Positions 10,258 to 20,690 of a stretch of 64,000 nucleotides of DNA are shown piece by piece. How positions within the stretch are numbered: the first letter of the stretch is position 1; each line of letters begins with the position of its first letter. This DNA is from Ceratotherium simum simum (taxonomy: Eukaryota; Chordata; Mammalia; Perissodactyla; Rhinocerotidae). The notes beneath the pieces are model-generated. The model was not told the origin of the DNA, ran no database searches, and saw only the letters and a list, made by a program, of their open reading frames with translations. Location of the stretch: positions 2,238,027 through 2,302,026 of the forward strand of contig NW_004454175.1 of NCBI RefSeq assembly GCF_000283155.1, given 5' to 3'. A program made the position numbers and the translations under genes.

Positions 10258-11288
10258 GAGTAGCCCTAGTTAGGAAGCTCAGTTCCACTCTTGCATTCCA
10301 GTTCTGTAATTCCAGTTCTCTGCAACCTCGCTTTGCCTCCCTGTTTGAGTAACTGGTTCTTGGTCTTATACCTCTGTACCTGATTTATCAGCTTGATAAC
10401 CAGATTTTTGCCCAAAGTTCTCTTGGAATGGGGCTATGACTTATTCTTACCATCCATCCGTCCACCCCTCTCTACAACTAAGAGGCTAGTTCCTGAACCC
10501 CATCCTTACTGAGAAGATCATGTCCGGCTGCCAAACTTCTCTGGTGTTGGCCTGAGGCTTGCCTGCTGACATAGCCCCAGCTGCCTGCTCTGAGTTGCCT
10601 GCCATCCTCCCCTCTTGATTTAGCAACCAGAGTCCCCCTCTTTGGTTGGAGCCTCTGAGGTCATTTGCCCACGTATCGTCTGGATACCACGCTGTGTTTG
10701 GACCAGATGGAGTTCTTTCCATCAGCTGTGAGTTTTCACATCACTAACCTGATTACATTCAAAGGATTGTCTTTTACTCTGAGATTATATCCCTCCTCAC
10801 TTTTTGGTGTTATAATATTCTTTCCTTTAAGAAATGATGGCAATAGTAGATAGCAACTGCATCTTGACAAAATGTTTTTTAAGAAATGGGCAACCTTATG
10901 TCTGCTCCAAGTTGTTTTGGTTTTGATTTTGTTTTTCTTTTAACTTATCAGACGAAAAATGCCCAGACTTGGGAACAACTAGGTTAGATGATATCAAGTT
11001 ATCTCTACCATCTAAATGGCAGTTCAACCACGATGGACAGGTCTGGTCTCTAGATCTCAGGACCTGTCTCTCTACATGGTCCATCCCACTGCCTGTGAAG
11101 GGCTGTGCCCCTCTTCTGACACCCAAGCTCCCGCACTCCCTTTCTCAGGTCACACCTCCCTGAATTGCAACGCCTCATATAATTCATCTTGGATAAGTTC
11201 TCATTCCAGCAAGTAATGTAAGAGCAAAAATATTATTAGTGATCCTCTGTAGGGCCAGAGGCTTTATAGCTAAGAGGCACTTGAGATC
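10258..11288. other. Unique noncoding DNA
   Basis: No repeat family recognised. Small overlapping frames at 10486-10853 and 10896-11216 have no recognisable domain. Confidence 0.4.
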
Positions 11289-11296
11289 ACCTAGCT

Positions 11297-11647
11297 CAGT
11301 GGTTCCCAGGTCAGGGGATTTTATGGTCCAGTAAGTTGAGAAAAACAACATCATCATCAACTGTACACAATACAACTTTGGGGCAGTTACAAGGTTGCCC
11401 ACTTTTTCTGTTTTGCCAAGATGCAATTGCCATCTGCTATCACTGTCATTTCTCAAAAGAAAGAACGTTATAACACCAAAAAGTCAAGACAGACATAATT
11501 TCAGATTAAAGGAATCCTTTGAATGTAATCAGTTTCGTGTTGTGAAAAACCGCCTGGAGTGTCCTTATTTTTCTTGGTTCAGTGTACACCAGGGAAAACT
11601 TGATCATGGTCTAACATTAGTTCCCAGATGGGTGTTTGAGAACACTA
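11297..11647. mobile_element. hAT-type non-autonomous DNA transposon
   Basis: About 350 bp bounded by 'CAGTGGTTCCCAGGTCAGG' and 'GTGTTTGAGAACACTA', the inverted ends shared by hAT-Charlie MITEs. The flanking octamers 11289-11296 (ACCTAGCT) and 11648-11655 (GTTTAACT) match at four positions and differ elsewhere only by transitions, a plausible decayed duplication. The interior is unlike MER5/MER20, so the subfamily is not named. Confidence 0.7.
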
Positions 11648-11664
11648 GTTTAACTCCTACGTTA

Positions 11665-11785
11665 TACTGGGGAAGAGACTGAGACACAGGGTGTTACACT
11701 GTTTCCCCCAGGTCACCCAGCAGATCAGAAGCAGAATCTGGGCTAGAAGCCAGGTGTCCTGACTCCCAGCCCAGGCCACTGTCCA
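11665..11785 (-). mobile_element. MIR SINE 5' half, antisense
   Basis: Reads as reverse MIR: 'GAGACTGAGACACAGGG', 'CCCAGGTCACCCAGCAG', 'AGCAGAATCTGGGCTAGAA' and 'TGTCCTGACTCCCAGCCC'. It covers the tRNA-like head and first core part. Confidence 0.8.
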
Positions 11786-11957
11786 TGCCTACTGATGTCT
11801 CTTGGCTGACAGGCCCTCCTCTCTTTTATCCTCTTTTTCTCTATAGAATCTACTCCTCCACTGGCCCCGATTCTCTGTGCCAGTAAAGGTGTTCCCCTAA
11901 CACTTCCCATGTCCTGCAGCTTCAGCTAAAACAATGAACAGGAATAAGAAGGGGAAT

Positions 11958-12200
11958 GAAAATAACAGTTTTCATTCATTAACTGACCACTAAGTGCCAT
12001 GCACAGTGCTGGGCATTTTACAAACACTACTTCTGATCCTTGAATAAGCCTACTGAAAGGGAAGTAGTGGCTCTCAGTTTTTCAGGTGAGGAAACTGAAG
12101 CACAGAGGTCACTTGCCCCAAATTGTGTGGTGGTAAATGTCGGAGCCCTGATTTTAAACCAGGTCTGCTTTATGCCAATGCTCTTTCCTCTGTGCAATCC
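11958..12200 (-). mobile_element. MIR SINE, near full length, antisense
   Basis: Reverse MIR order: 'CACTAAGTGCCATGCACAG', 'GCTGGGCATTTTACAAAC', 'GGTGAGGAAACTGAAGC', 'CACTTGCCCCAAATTGTG', 'TGATTTTAAACCAGGTCTG' and 'ATGCTCTTTCCTCTG'. Confidence 0.88.
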
Positions 12201-12914
12201 TTCCTTTCTTGGAGGCAGGAGTGGGGAGCCTGAATCAATGATGCAGTTCTAGATTCTCAGCTTCTTGTCATCTTTTAAAAAAATATGTAGAATCACTGGC
12301 ATACTTCGAGATCCTCAGTGTTGTGGCTTTCTTTTTGTTAATAGAGCACCCAACACCCACACCCGTAATTCTTGCCCCATGATTCTGAGCACACCCAGGA
12401 GATCCAACAGGACGCGGTGTACCATGTAAACCCAGCCCGCACAGTGCCCTCAGTCAATCAAAGACGTGGCTGAGGAAATCGAGTCTGAGTTTGAACTTAA
12501 TGATCTCGGTGATCTCTGAAGGTTCCCATGGACAGTCCCAGAACCACTCTCATCTGCATTTGTGTACATTGATTAGTACTTGTTATCCAGCCTCATCCAG
12601 CCAGCACAGCCTAATCACTGCAAAATGAATGCTGATACATGCTTTAATTCCCAGGTTATCTTATTATCTAGAGATATTTGTCCTTATTGTTGTTATTCTA
12701 GGGAGTCGGTGTCAGAAAACTGGGAATAATTTGACAATCTGGGAAGAAAGATTGAAAACTGGGCTGACATGAAAACCATTGAAATTTCCTGGTTCAAATT
12801 TGTATAGAAATTATTCTGCCAGATAGGGAAAGAAGCATAAAAAGAGGCCCATTTGGAATCCCAATTCCAAAGCAAACCAAAAGACACATCACTATGTTCC
12901 TACACTAATAGGCA
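12201..12914. other. Unique noncoding DNA
   Basis: No repeat recognised. A moderate number of CpGs occurs around 12410-12520. No coding frame above 65 codons. Confidence 0.4.
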
Positions 12915-13035
12915 CAGGCACGTAATTTCTTGAAGGGAAAGGACTGGGTCTTATTCATCTTTGTCTCCTAGCACACCTAGCACAGTGTCTGGTACCTAGT
13001 AAGTGCTCAATAAATGTTTATAAAATTAAATGAGA
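12915..13035 (+). mobile_element. L2 LINE 3' end
   Basis: 'CTTGAAGGGAAAGGACTGGG', 'CTTTGTCTCCTAGCACACC', 'CACAGTGTCTGGTACCTAG' and 'GTGCTCAATAAATGTTTAT' match the L2 3' terminus (CTTGAGGGCAGGGAC, CCCAGCACCTAGCACAGTGCC, GCTCAATAAATG). Confidence 0.85.
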
Positions 13036-13164
13036 AAAAGTAAATTTCATAGGGAAGCAACTGAGAAATATTGCACAGAAACCAGTCAGAATATGTTTAT
13101 TGAACCCTCACAAAGTTCACGATCAAAGGATTATGGCTGGGGAAACCAATTTAACATTACCTTA

Positions 13165-13582
13165 TATATTAGTTTCCTGTGGCTGCTGTAACAAATTGCC
13201 ACAAATTGCAAGACTTAAAACAACAGAAATCTATTCTATGGCAATTTTGGATGTCAGAAGACCAAAATCAAGGTGTCAGCAGGGCCGTGCTCCCTCCAGG
13301 GACTGTAGGGGAGATTCATTCCTTGCCTTTTCCAGCTTCTGGTGGCTGGCAGCATTCCTTGGCTTGTGGCCCTTCACTCCAATCTCTGCCCCTCTCTTCA
13401 CATGGCCTTCTCCTCTTCTCCATGTCTTCTCTTCTCTGTCCATCTGGATAATCCAGAATGATCTCATTTTGAGGTTCTTAGCTTATTTATATCCGCACAG
13501 ATTCTTTTTCCAAATAAGGTTACATTCACAGTTTCCAGGATGTGGACCTATCTTTTTGGGAGCCATCATTCAAACCACTACA
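13165..13582 (-). mobile_element. MLT1-type MaLR solo LTR, antisense, with target duplication
   Basis: 418-bp antisense LTR: 'TATTAGTTTCCTGTGGCTGC', 'ACTTAAAACAACAGAAATC', 'AAATCAAGGTGTCAGCAGGG', 'TCCAAATAAGGTTACATTC' and 'ATTCAAACCACTACA'. This matches the MLT1A/B group. Flanks CCTTA (13160-13164) and CCTCA (13583-13587) agree at 4 of 5 positions. A roughly 200-codon frame on the + strand across it is a by-product and not a gene. Confidence 0.92.
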
Positions 13583-14979
13583 CCTCATATGAAGCCAAAA
13601 TTTATAAGGAGCCGGAAACTCAGGTTCAGACATTTCCTTGGCTGTGCATTACTGGGGTGTAGAGAAAAGCTACTGAAACTAGAGAGAAGAGAAATGAAAC
13701 AAAAAGGTATATAGAAGGGGGATAATGTTTCGAAAACTGTTAAGTTTATTATTCCTTCCTCCCTGAAGTTGTACTCTCACCCACTGTGTCACTATTACAG
13801 ATCCAGGGAAAATGACACCCTGGGAAGGAGGAGGACAGGATAACAAAGGAGAAGTCCTATGCCTGGAAGAGGGAACAAATAGCCTTCATCTTTCAGGACT
13901 TGAGGGCTTACTGGGAAAGAGGAGTCTAGAGGTGGGAGGAGGAGATAATGTATCTTCTGTCTTGCCCATTCTGTGCGGCAGTCTTGGAGGGAAGAAGTGT
14001 GCTAGATAGGTCTAGAGAAGCCAAAGGCAGAGGGATGTTTTCTCCACTTCTTAGGTGAAGCTTGGGAAGCAGATCACCTCTCAGGTTGCCTTCACAACAA
14101 CCTGGAGCTGCTGCAAGGCCAAGCAAAGAATGCCCCTGAGTTAGCACTCTTGAGCTGCCAAGTATGGGGAAGAGCCCCAAACGGTCTCTCTTAGGCCGCA
14201 AGAAGTCACCATCTATAGGGCAGGCTGCTGGGCTGGGGATAAATGAGAACCACAGCCAGACTTCAGGGCATGCACAAAAGCTACAAGATCAAGGTGGAGC
14301 CAACTCACCAGACGCAAATGGAGCCAAGTGAACAGACCACAAGTTCATCAGCCACAGAAGTCAGCGTCAGATGCCAGCAGGGCACCCATGGAGGACATGG
14401 AGTATCCATTTCTCAGGAATTAGTACAATGACCAGAGCTCATCATCCAAGGACCGCTTTGTTCCCACCACCAAGAGGTTGTGTAAACCCTTCCCTCCAGA
14501 CACCTACAAAGCTGCAGCGGAGGGGCACAGGAAAAACAGCAGAAAATCGGGAAGTCTGCGGATACCTACATCGTCTATTGAAATTGTTGCTTGGGACTGA
14601 ATTTAACAATTTGAACTTAATTAGGTGTTCTTCCACCCGCTCTGCCTTGGCTACACAGTAGGTTTGGAGTGTATGAAAAAGATCGCATCAGTCTTGGAAA
14701 ATGGAAGAGCTAAATTTTCTCTGCACATTTGTGAGGGTTGGTGGTCGTGCAAACGTAAAATCATAAAGATGAATTGAAATCTACCTTAAATATTTGAAAA
14801 AATTATTTTGCAGCATTCAGACCAAACATTAGTATTTTATATCGGTATAACCTGATCCTCAGCACTAGGAAGATGGAAAAATATAACCTTGCAGAGTTGG
14901 AGGAAGATCAATTCTCTTAATTCCAGAAGATGTGTCCCCAAATCATCCTCTTATTTCATTTCATTTTCTATTTCATTCC
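13583..14979. other. Unique noncoding DNA
   Basis: No repeat family recognised. 13800-14660 is more GC-rich and carries several overlapping frames under 100 codons with no recognisable domain. Around 14710-14740 a short block resembles one at 24991-25020. Confidence 0.4.
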
Positions 14980-15085
14980 ATTCATTCCATACATTCTTAC
15001 AGCAGACCTCCTTTGCATGAGGCACTGTGCTAGGTCCTGGGATATTTCTATGAATAAATCAGGGGCACTGCTCAGGGCATGCAGC
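14980..15085. mobile_element. Possible MIR/L2-related old repeat
   Basis: 'CATTCCATTCATTCCATACA', 'GAGGCACTGTGCTAGG' and 'CTGGGATATTTCTATGAATA' follow the common mammalian pattern CATTCATTCA...AGGCACTGTGCTAGGTGCTGGG. I do not assign a family. Confidence 0.4.
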
Positions 15086-15851
15086 TATTATCCACAGACC
15101 TTCCCCAAATGCGCAGTCCAAAGTCTTGGTGAGGTAATGATGCCTCTGAAAAGCCAGTCATCACTCTCCTCCTCATTAGATAATTGTTATGTAATCAAGT
15201 ATCTAAGGAAGCCCTTGGATTCTGGATTCTGTGTAGGTTCTGTCTGAACCTAACATTTACACTTTTGATTATTTTTTTGACAATATTTTGTGGTCTATTT
15301 ATTTACAGAGAAACTTGCCTTCATTTATAATAGACAGAATATTTAGGTCACGCCAAGCATTTTTTTCTTTTCTTTGTCTGATTACTAAAAAAAAGGATAG
15401 GACTGAACAGGAAATAGCCCAGATAAATAATGACTGAAACCTCTTGCAGGACAACCGTTTTTAGAATTCTTCAGGCTTCGTAGTGTTATATCCTAAACAA
15501 TAGGGGGTGAGGGTTCAATGCTGTGCTCAATTATTATTTAGCTATTAATTTCTCCTTCATATTAGTGGGTGTTACACTGCTAAATCAGTGCTTCACATTC
15601 TGAATAGTCACTCCCTCAGTGATGAACATATTATTAATGGTCCATTTTAATAAAAGTAAAATAATTTCCCATTTATTTTCTCCCCACTGCCTAAAAGTCA
15701 TGCTAAAACAAAGAGTGAAAAGGAAGAAGGACAATGTGAAGTAATGGAACGTGTGGATAATAACTGCCTTCTCTGAGAAGGGAAAGAAAACTCTATTTAC
15801 TGTCATTTAAAATGCTGGAACTGTCCCTTTGGCTTCTCCCCTGCCCTTTCT
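15086..15851. other. Unique AT-rich DNA
   Basis: No repeat recognised. Several homeodomain-type ATTA cores occur at 15530-15660 ('CTATTAATTTC', 'TATTATTAATGG'). No coding frame. Confidence 0.4.
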
Positions 15852-16340
15852 ATGTTTGAACCAAAAAAACCACCACTTTCAAAGCTTCCTTCCATAATAA
15901 CGCCAATCCTTCTACACCTCCAGCCCAGAAGACTCACAAACGAGCGACACAGATTTTTGTGCAAGCGCAGTGATGGTCTATCATTATTAAATGTCTCTTG
16001 GTGGGTGGGAGAGGTGCTTCATCGCAACAGCCATTCATCAGCACTCGCCGAGCCGCTCACATCTGACCTCAGCAGCAATAATGCCACATCAAGTAGGCCA
16101 ACTACCCAGTTTAGCAGCAGAGCAGAGAGCACAAGCTGGCTCCAAGATTAAGTACGCTGCTGCAGGCTTCCATTCCCAGGAGCTCCTCGGGCTGATGTTG
16201 TATTGATTGAGAAACTTTACCAGTAAGTATCACAAACAGCAATAGCTGGGTCAAGGACTGGGATCCTGAGTAGGAATTCCCCACGGGGCGCACCCTCTCA
16301 TGATGTCTGAGCACAGGTTGAATACGGTTTCCGAGGAAGC
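15852..16340. promoter_or_regulatory. CpG-preserved unique segment, candidate regulatory DNA or exon
   Basis: About 17 CpGs in about 490 bases by hand count, clustered at 15900-16055 ('CTCGCCGAGCCGCTC') and 16285-16340, with no known repeat. A GTAAGTAT donor-like motif starts at 16223 and is preceded by 'TTTACCA'. A weak acceptor-like 'CTGACCTCAG' ends near 16072, so a noncoding exon of about 150 bases is conceivable. Coding is unlikely because no frame is long or recognisable. Confidence 0.3.
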
Positions 16341-17079
16341 AAAGAGTGAGAACCTGCCATTTGAAATGACATTTAAGCAAGTCCACGTGGGAACAGAATG
16401 AGAGACAATGATGTAATTATCTAACCCTCAGCTTCCAACTGCTGCAAAAAAACCTGTCATCTATCAGTGTTTGTATGTTCTCCAAGCCTTCCGCTTTTTG
16501 ATTTTAATGCTTGTTGGGGTCTATGATGCCTAAGCCCAATATGCAAACACAGGCAGCATTCAGGTTAAACAAAAATAAATATTACCATAAAACAATAACC
16601 AAACCATTTTAATTTGAGAAATAAAAAAGGAACTTTCTGGCAAATATTCCTCTATACTCTAAGAAATGCATTTAATTTTACCTCTTACCAAGTGAGCACC
16701 AAATAAGAGAAATGCACATATATATCCCAAGCATATTTTTATGTACAAATTGTATTTTTTTGACATGGCAGTGCTTGTGAAAATGGCCCTTGTAGTTGGG
16801 AGAAGCACTTGCACCACGGTGAGTAACTACATGTAATACCAACTGCAGGCAGAGAAACTCAGCCTCCTGGGGGATATGGTGTGGTTCCTGGTACTGATGT
16901 ACACGTGTGCAAGTGCACACACGCACACACCCGCACTCTCCCACACATTTGATGTGACCATTCTTGCACTCTCATATCACGTGCATGCAGGATGGGATGC
17001 TACTCTGTTCACAACCAGATTCTATTCTCTAGGAGGAAGATGATGCTATTCTCCTTCCAATGTTTCTGCTAATTCTTCT
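16341..17079. other. Unique noncoding DNA
   Basis: No clear repeat except a short interrupted CA stretch at about 16905-16935. No coding frame above 90 codons. Confidence 0.4.
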
Positions 17080-17325
17080 CTGACCTCCTTTCTCACCCTC
17101 CCAAAGTCAGGTCTATCACCAGCTGCTCTGAAATCTTTCTATCCTTTATATACACACTTCTACTATCATACTAGATGATAATTATGTATTTGCTAATCTG
17201 TCTTCCTGTCTAGACATGAACTCCTCAAGAGCAAATGTTTGATGTTATTAATTTTTGCCTGCTTAGGGCTCAGTGCAGTGCCCTGCACATGAGGTGCTCA
17301 ATAAATCTCTTTCAACCTCAACAAT
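17080..17325 (+). mobile_element. L2 LINE 3' end
   Basis: 'CTAGACATGAACTCCTCAAG', 'TTTTTGCCTGCTTAGGGC', 'CAGTGCAGTGCCCTGCACAT' and 'GGTGCTCAATAAATCTC' are the L2 3' terminus. Upstream 'GACCTCCTTTCTCACCC' and 'CCTTTATATACACACTTC' fit the preceding L2 region. Confidence 0.82.
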
Positions 17326-17989
17326 TGAATTGGACATGGTAGGTACAGCTAGTTGTCCATCCAGTAACTAATCTATCCTTCCCCTTACCAATGGGACATT
17401 CATTTTTTTCAAGGTAGCAATGTGCTTAGCTAAAAAAAGATCTTTACCTCTTGTCAGATTGAAAGTTTACAAGTTGAGTCTATCTAGAGAGCTCTTACTT
17501 TCCTGATTAGAAGAACAGACTCGGTGGGCATCCACATCCTGCCCTTCACCCTTGCTGCTTCTTCTAGCAAGATCTGAGAATTTGGGGCTGGGAGTGGGGA
17601 TAGCCAGCCTCAATATTAACATCTAGATAAGGAACATTGGATTATATTAAGGTTTATCAGATATGAGCAATTTTTTTAAATTAAAATAAAACATAAATGG
17701 AGGATAAAAACCAAGAGCAAAAAGAAATTTGTTTCTGAAGTTATTTTTGCCATCAACTTTTAGTGTTAAAGGACAATTCTCCACCGAGTGGCTTGACAAT
17801 GTTGACTACTACTACTAGTTAGAAGACCAGAAACAATTTCCCCCTCAGTCCTACAACCATCATGTTTGTCTCATGGACAGTGAAGAGGATTTATTTTACA
17901 GTCACAGAGCATCATAGATCTCGCTTTTGGTGATGACAAGAAGACAAACCTCAAAGGACCCCAAGTCTAGGATATAATCTTTCTGTCGT
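17326..17989. other. Unique noncoding DNA
   Basis: AT-rich sequence with no recognised repeat or coding frame. Confidence 0.45.
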
Positions 17990-18068
17990 TATTCCAATGT
18001 GATTCCCAAGTGCTGTGGCAGAGATTGCTAATTGCCCCTCAATGGCCATACTGTCCTTCTTCTCTTTT

Positions 18069-18257
18069 GTTTTTTTGCTGAGGAAGATTAGCTCTGAGCT
18101 AACACCCATTGCCAATCTTCCTCCACTTTATATGTGGGTCACTGCCACAGCATGGCTGATGAGTGGTGTATGTCCACGCCTGGGATCTGAACCTGCAAAC
18201 CCAGGCCGCCAAAGCGGAGCATGCTGAACTTAACCACTACGCCACGGGGCCAGCCCC
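18069..18257 (-). mobile_element. ERE-type equine SINE inside the LTR
   Basis: Antisense: T-rich tail, 'GAGGAAGATTAGCTCTGAGC', 'CACAGCATGGCTGATGAG', 'GGGATCTGAACCTGC' (B box), 'CTTAACCACTACGCCACGGG' and 'GGCCAGCCCC'. Flanked by 18056-18068 and 18258-18270, 13-base direct repeats with two mismatches, typical of L1-mediated SINE insertion. Confidence 0.93.
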
Positions 18258-18537
18258 CTTGTTCCCTTTTTAATAGTAAAATCCCTTAAGTTTTAGCTGG
18301 GCACAGGGCAGCCCAGATTGAGACTGTATTTCCCATACTCCCTTGCAACTAGGTATGGCCCCATGACTGTGCATTGACCAATGGAATGTGAGCAGAAGTG
18401 TTGCAGGTAGATTTTGAGTCTATTTAAAGCACAACGATTGTCATTTGTTTCCTCTTTCCCCATTTCTCTGGGGCTGGGATCTGATACAGTGGTGGTCAAT
18501 TATATTTGATCTTGCAGATTAAAGCAACTGTCTGCAA

Positions 18538-18856
18538 CAGGAGTCAGCAAGTGGGCTAAATTCACCACCTGTTTTTATACGGCCTACAAGCTAAGAATGA
18601 TTTTTAAATATTTAAATGGTTCAAAAAATTAAAAGGACAGTATTTTTGACCCAGGAATATTATATGAAATTCAAATTTGAGTGTCTATAAATAAAGTTTT
18701 ATTGGAACACAAACACACTCATTCATTTATGTATTGCCTATAGCTGCTTTTGTGCACCAATAGCAAAGTTGAGTAGTTGCAACAGAAACCATATGGCCCA
18801 CAAAAGCCTAAAATATTTACTATCTGGGCCTTTACAGAGACGTTTGCTGACCCATG
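18538..18856. mobile_element. hAT-type MITE inside the LTR
   Basis: Ends 'CAGGAGTCAGCAAGTGGG' and 'GTTTGCTGACCCATG' are inverted copies. The interior 'AAATAAAGTTTTATTGGAAC', 'GTTGAGTAGTTGCAACAGA' and 'AAAATATTTACTATCTGGGC' matches a very common mammalian hAT MITE, in reverse here. The flanking octamers share TCT with A/G changes, consistent with a decayed duplication. Subfamily not named. Confidence 0.85.
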
Positions 18857-19035
18857 CTCTAGAGAATGGTGTAGCAATAAACTGGATGGTACCAGAGTCT
18901 GACTTCATGAAACACAGCCACTCAATCTTGCAGGTTGCCTAAAAGCTTGATGTTAAGTGAGTGAGAAATAAACTTCTACCTTGTTTAAAACACTACTTGG
19001 TCTCTGTTAAAGCAGCTGAATCAGAATTTTGACAA

Positions 19036-19364
19036 ATACAATTACTTCTTAAGTGTTGCCAAAGACAAGCTACAGTTGAACGGGAAGAAAAAGGGAAAAC
19101 TACTTCTTTCAAATGAAGCGAATGCTTCATACCACTGACATTTCCATGAGTGTTTGATGGGTTATTTCCCCATGATACGCAAATGGGACCACTGCACATT
19201 CTTAAATAGTGGCGAATATGTTGAAATGATGCTGGTAGAGGATTATTTTAGCACTCTAGTGTAAAGAGAATTGAAGTTGAAGATTGCTTGTCAATGAGAC
19301 TCTCTTTCAAATTCCCCGTACTCCTCCAGGAGGCTGTTGAAGTAATGACAACAATAATAACTAT
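19036..19364. other. Unique noncoding DNA
   Basis: No repeat recognised until the (AAT)n stretch at about 19348-19378 that forms the tail of the following antisense MIR. Confidence 0.45.
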
Positions 19365-19612
19365 AATAATAATAATAGATAACATTAATTGAGTGCGTAC
19401 CCTGCGCCAGGCACCGTTTTAAGATCTTTACAAATATTAACTCTTTACAAATATTGACACTCCCCATATGATAGGTACTCTTATTATCATTCTCATTTTA
19501 CAGCTGAAGACACAGAGACTCAGAGAAGGTAACTTGCTAAAAGTTACACCACTAGTCAGTGGCAGAGCCAGTCTTTGAACCCAGATTCACTCGAGAGTGT
19601 GTGTATGTAACC
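19365..19612 (-). mobile_element. MIR SINE, full length, antisense
   Basis: Reverse MIR: 'TAATTGAGTGCGTACCCTGC', 'GCCAGGCACCGTTTTAAG', 'TATTATCATTCTCATTTTAC', 'GAGACTCAGAGAAGGTAAC', 'GTCAGTGGCAGAGCCAG' and 'TTTGAACCCAGATTCAC'. One of the best preserved MIRs in the window. Confidence 0.92.
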
Positions 19613-19835
19613 ACTTTCTATGTCATTTCTAATCTTGGTATAAAGTGATAAAGACCTGATTCAGGGCTTGTATGCTGGCTAGAGAAGTGGAAAGGAAGGA
19701 GAAATGGAAATGCAAAGAACTCAGCAGAGAGATTCCCCAGACCAAGATGATGGTATCGGCGTGGGGCAATGAAAGGCAACTGAGAATCTGGAAATAGTCA
19801 CACTATCAGGGGTCTTTAGAGGTCAGTCTAGTCTT

Positions 19836-19975
19836 GTGGTTCCAGACCTAACTGAGTAGTAGAATCAACGAGGTATTTATTAAAATACAGATTCCCAGAA
19901 CCCTTCATAAGATGACCAAATCAGACCTACTCAGTGAATATCTCCAAGGCTAAAACACTTTAAAAAAGCCTTCCA
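19836..19975. mobile_element. MER5-like hAT fragment
   Basis: 'TTGTGGTTCCAGACC', 'AGTAGAATCAACGAGG', 'TTAAAATACAGATTCCCAG' and 'CAAATCAGACCTACTCAG' follow the MER5/MER20 pattern. The right terminal repeat is not found. Confidence 0.55.
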
Positions 19976-20029
19976 GACAACTTTGTATCTAGCCTGGCAA
20001 AAATTTGAAGGTCTGATACTACTAACTTT

Positions 20030-20690
20030 TAACAAAGATGTGTAACAACAGGAACACTTACACACTGTCAGTAGTAGTATAATTTGGAATAAATACTTCG
20101 GGGAAAAATACATATATCCTATGATATAGTAACTGCGTTCCAGTGTATATAACCAAGAGAAACTCTTGCACATATGCACAATAAGAACAAGCGAGACTGC
20201 GTAAAACAACATTTTTTTGTGTTAGCAATAATAATGGAAACAAATGTCCATCAGCAGAAGAAAAGATAAGTAAATTGTGGTATATTCATATAATAGATTA
20301 CTACTATACACAAGTGAAAATTAATAAATGATAGTTACATTCAGCACGGATAAATCTCATGAAATAATGTACAGCAAAAAGAGCAAGTCACAGAAGTATA
20401 CATATAATATGACTTCATTGATACATTTGTTCAAAAACAAGCAAAACCAAACAATATTTTAAAGAATACATTTACATGTAGTAAAATTATAAAGAAAAGC
20501 AAAGGAATGATAAAATTCAGGATAATGGTTACCTTTGGAGGGAAAGGGGCTTTAAAAATAATTATAATTTATTTTCTTAAGTGAGTAGTAGCTATACATG
20601 CATTTGTTTTATTTTTCTATAAACTGCACATATACACTATATATACTCATTTGAATGTAGGATGGCATTCATAATTTTAAAAGTGTAAGA
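20030..20690 (+). mobile_element. Old L1 LINE 3' fragment (L1M)
   Basis: End of ORF2 and 3' UTR of an old L1: 'ACTGCGTTCCAGTGTATATA', 'AATGTCCATCAGCAGAAG', 'AATTGTGGTATATTCATATA', 'AATCTCATGAAATAATG', 'GTTACCTTTGGAGGG' and 'TTGTTTTATTTTTCTATAAA'. 5'-truncated, no intact frame, inactive. Confidence 0.85.

Larger units (their letters stand above)
17990..19035 (+). mobile_element. ERVL/MaLR-like LTR broken by an ERE and a hAT element
   Basis: Three LTR pieces: 17990-18068, 18258-18537 and 18857-19035. Diagnostic blocks are 'GCTGGGCACAGGGCAGCCC', 'TGACCAATGGAATGTGAGC', 'GAGAAATAAACTTCTACC' and 'GGTCTCTGTTAAAGCAGCTG'. The same blocks appear in four more copies in this window (21047, 34170, 43381 and, antisense, 55555). 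I recognise the repeat but cannot name its family with confidence. Confidence 0.75.

Noticed and set aside
13100..13714. Longest open frame in the window (about 204 codons, +)
   Set aside because: About two-thirds of it runs through an antisense MLT1 LTR (13165-13582). Composition, lack of domain and repeat origin argue against a gene.
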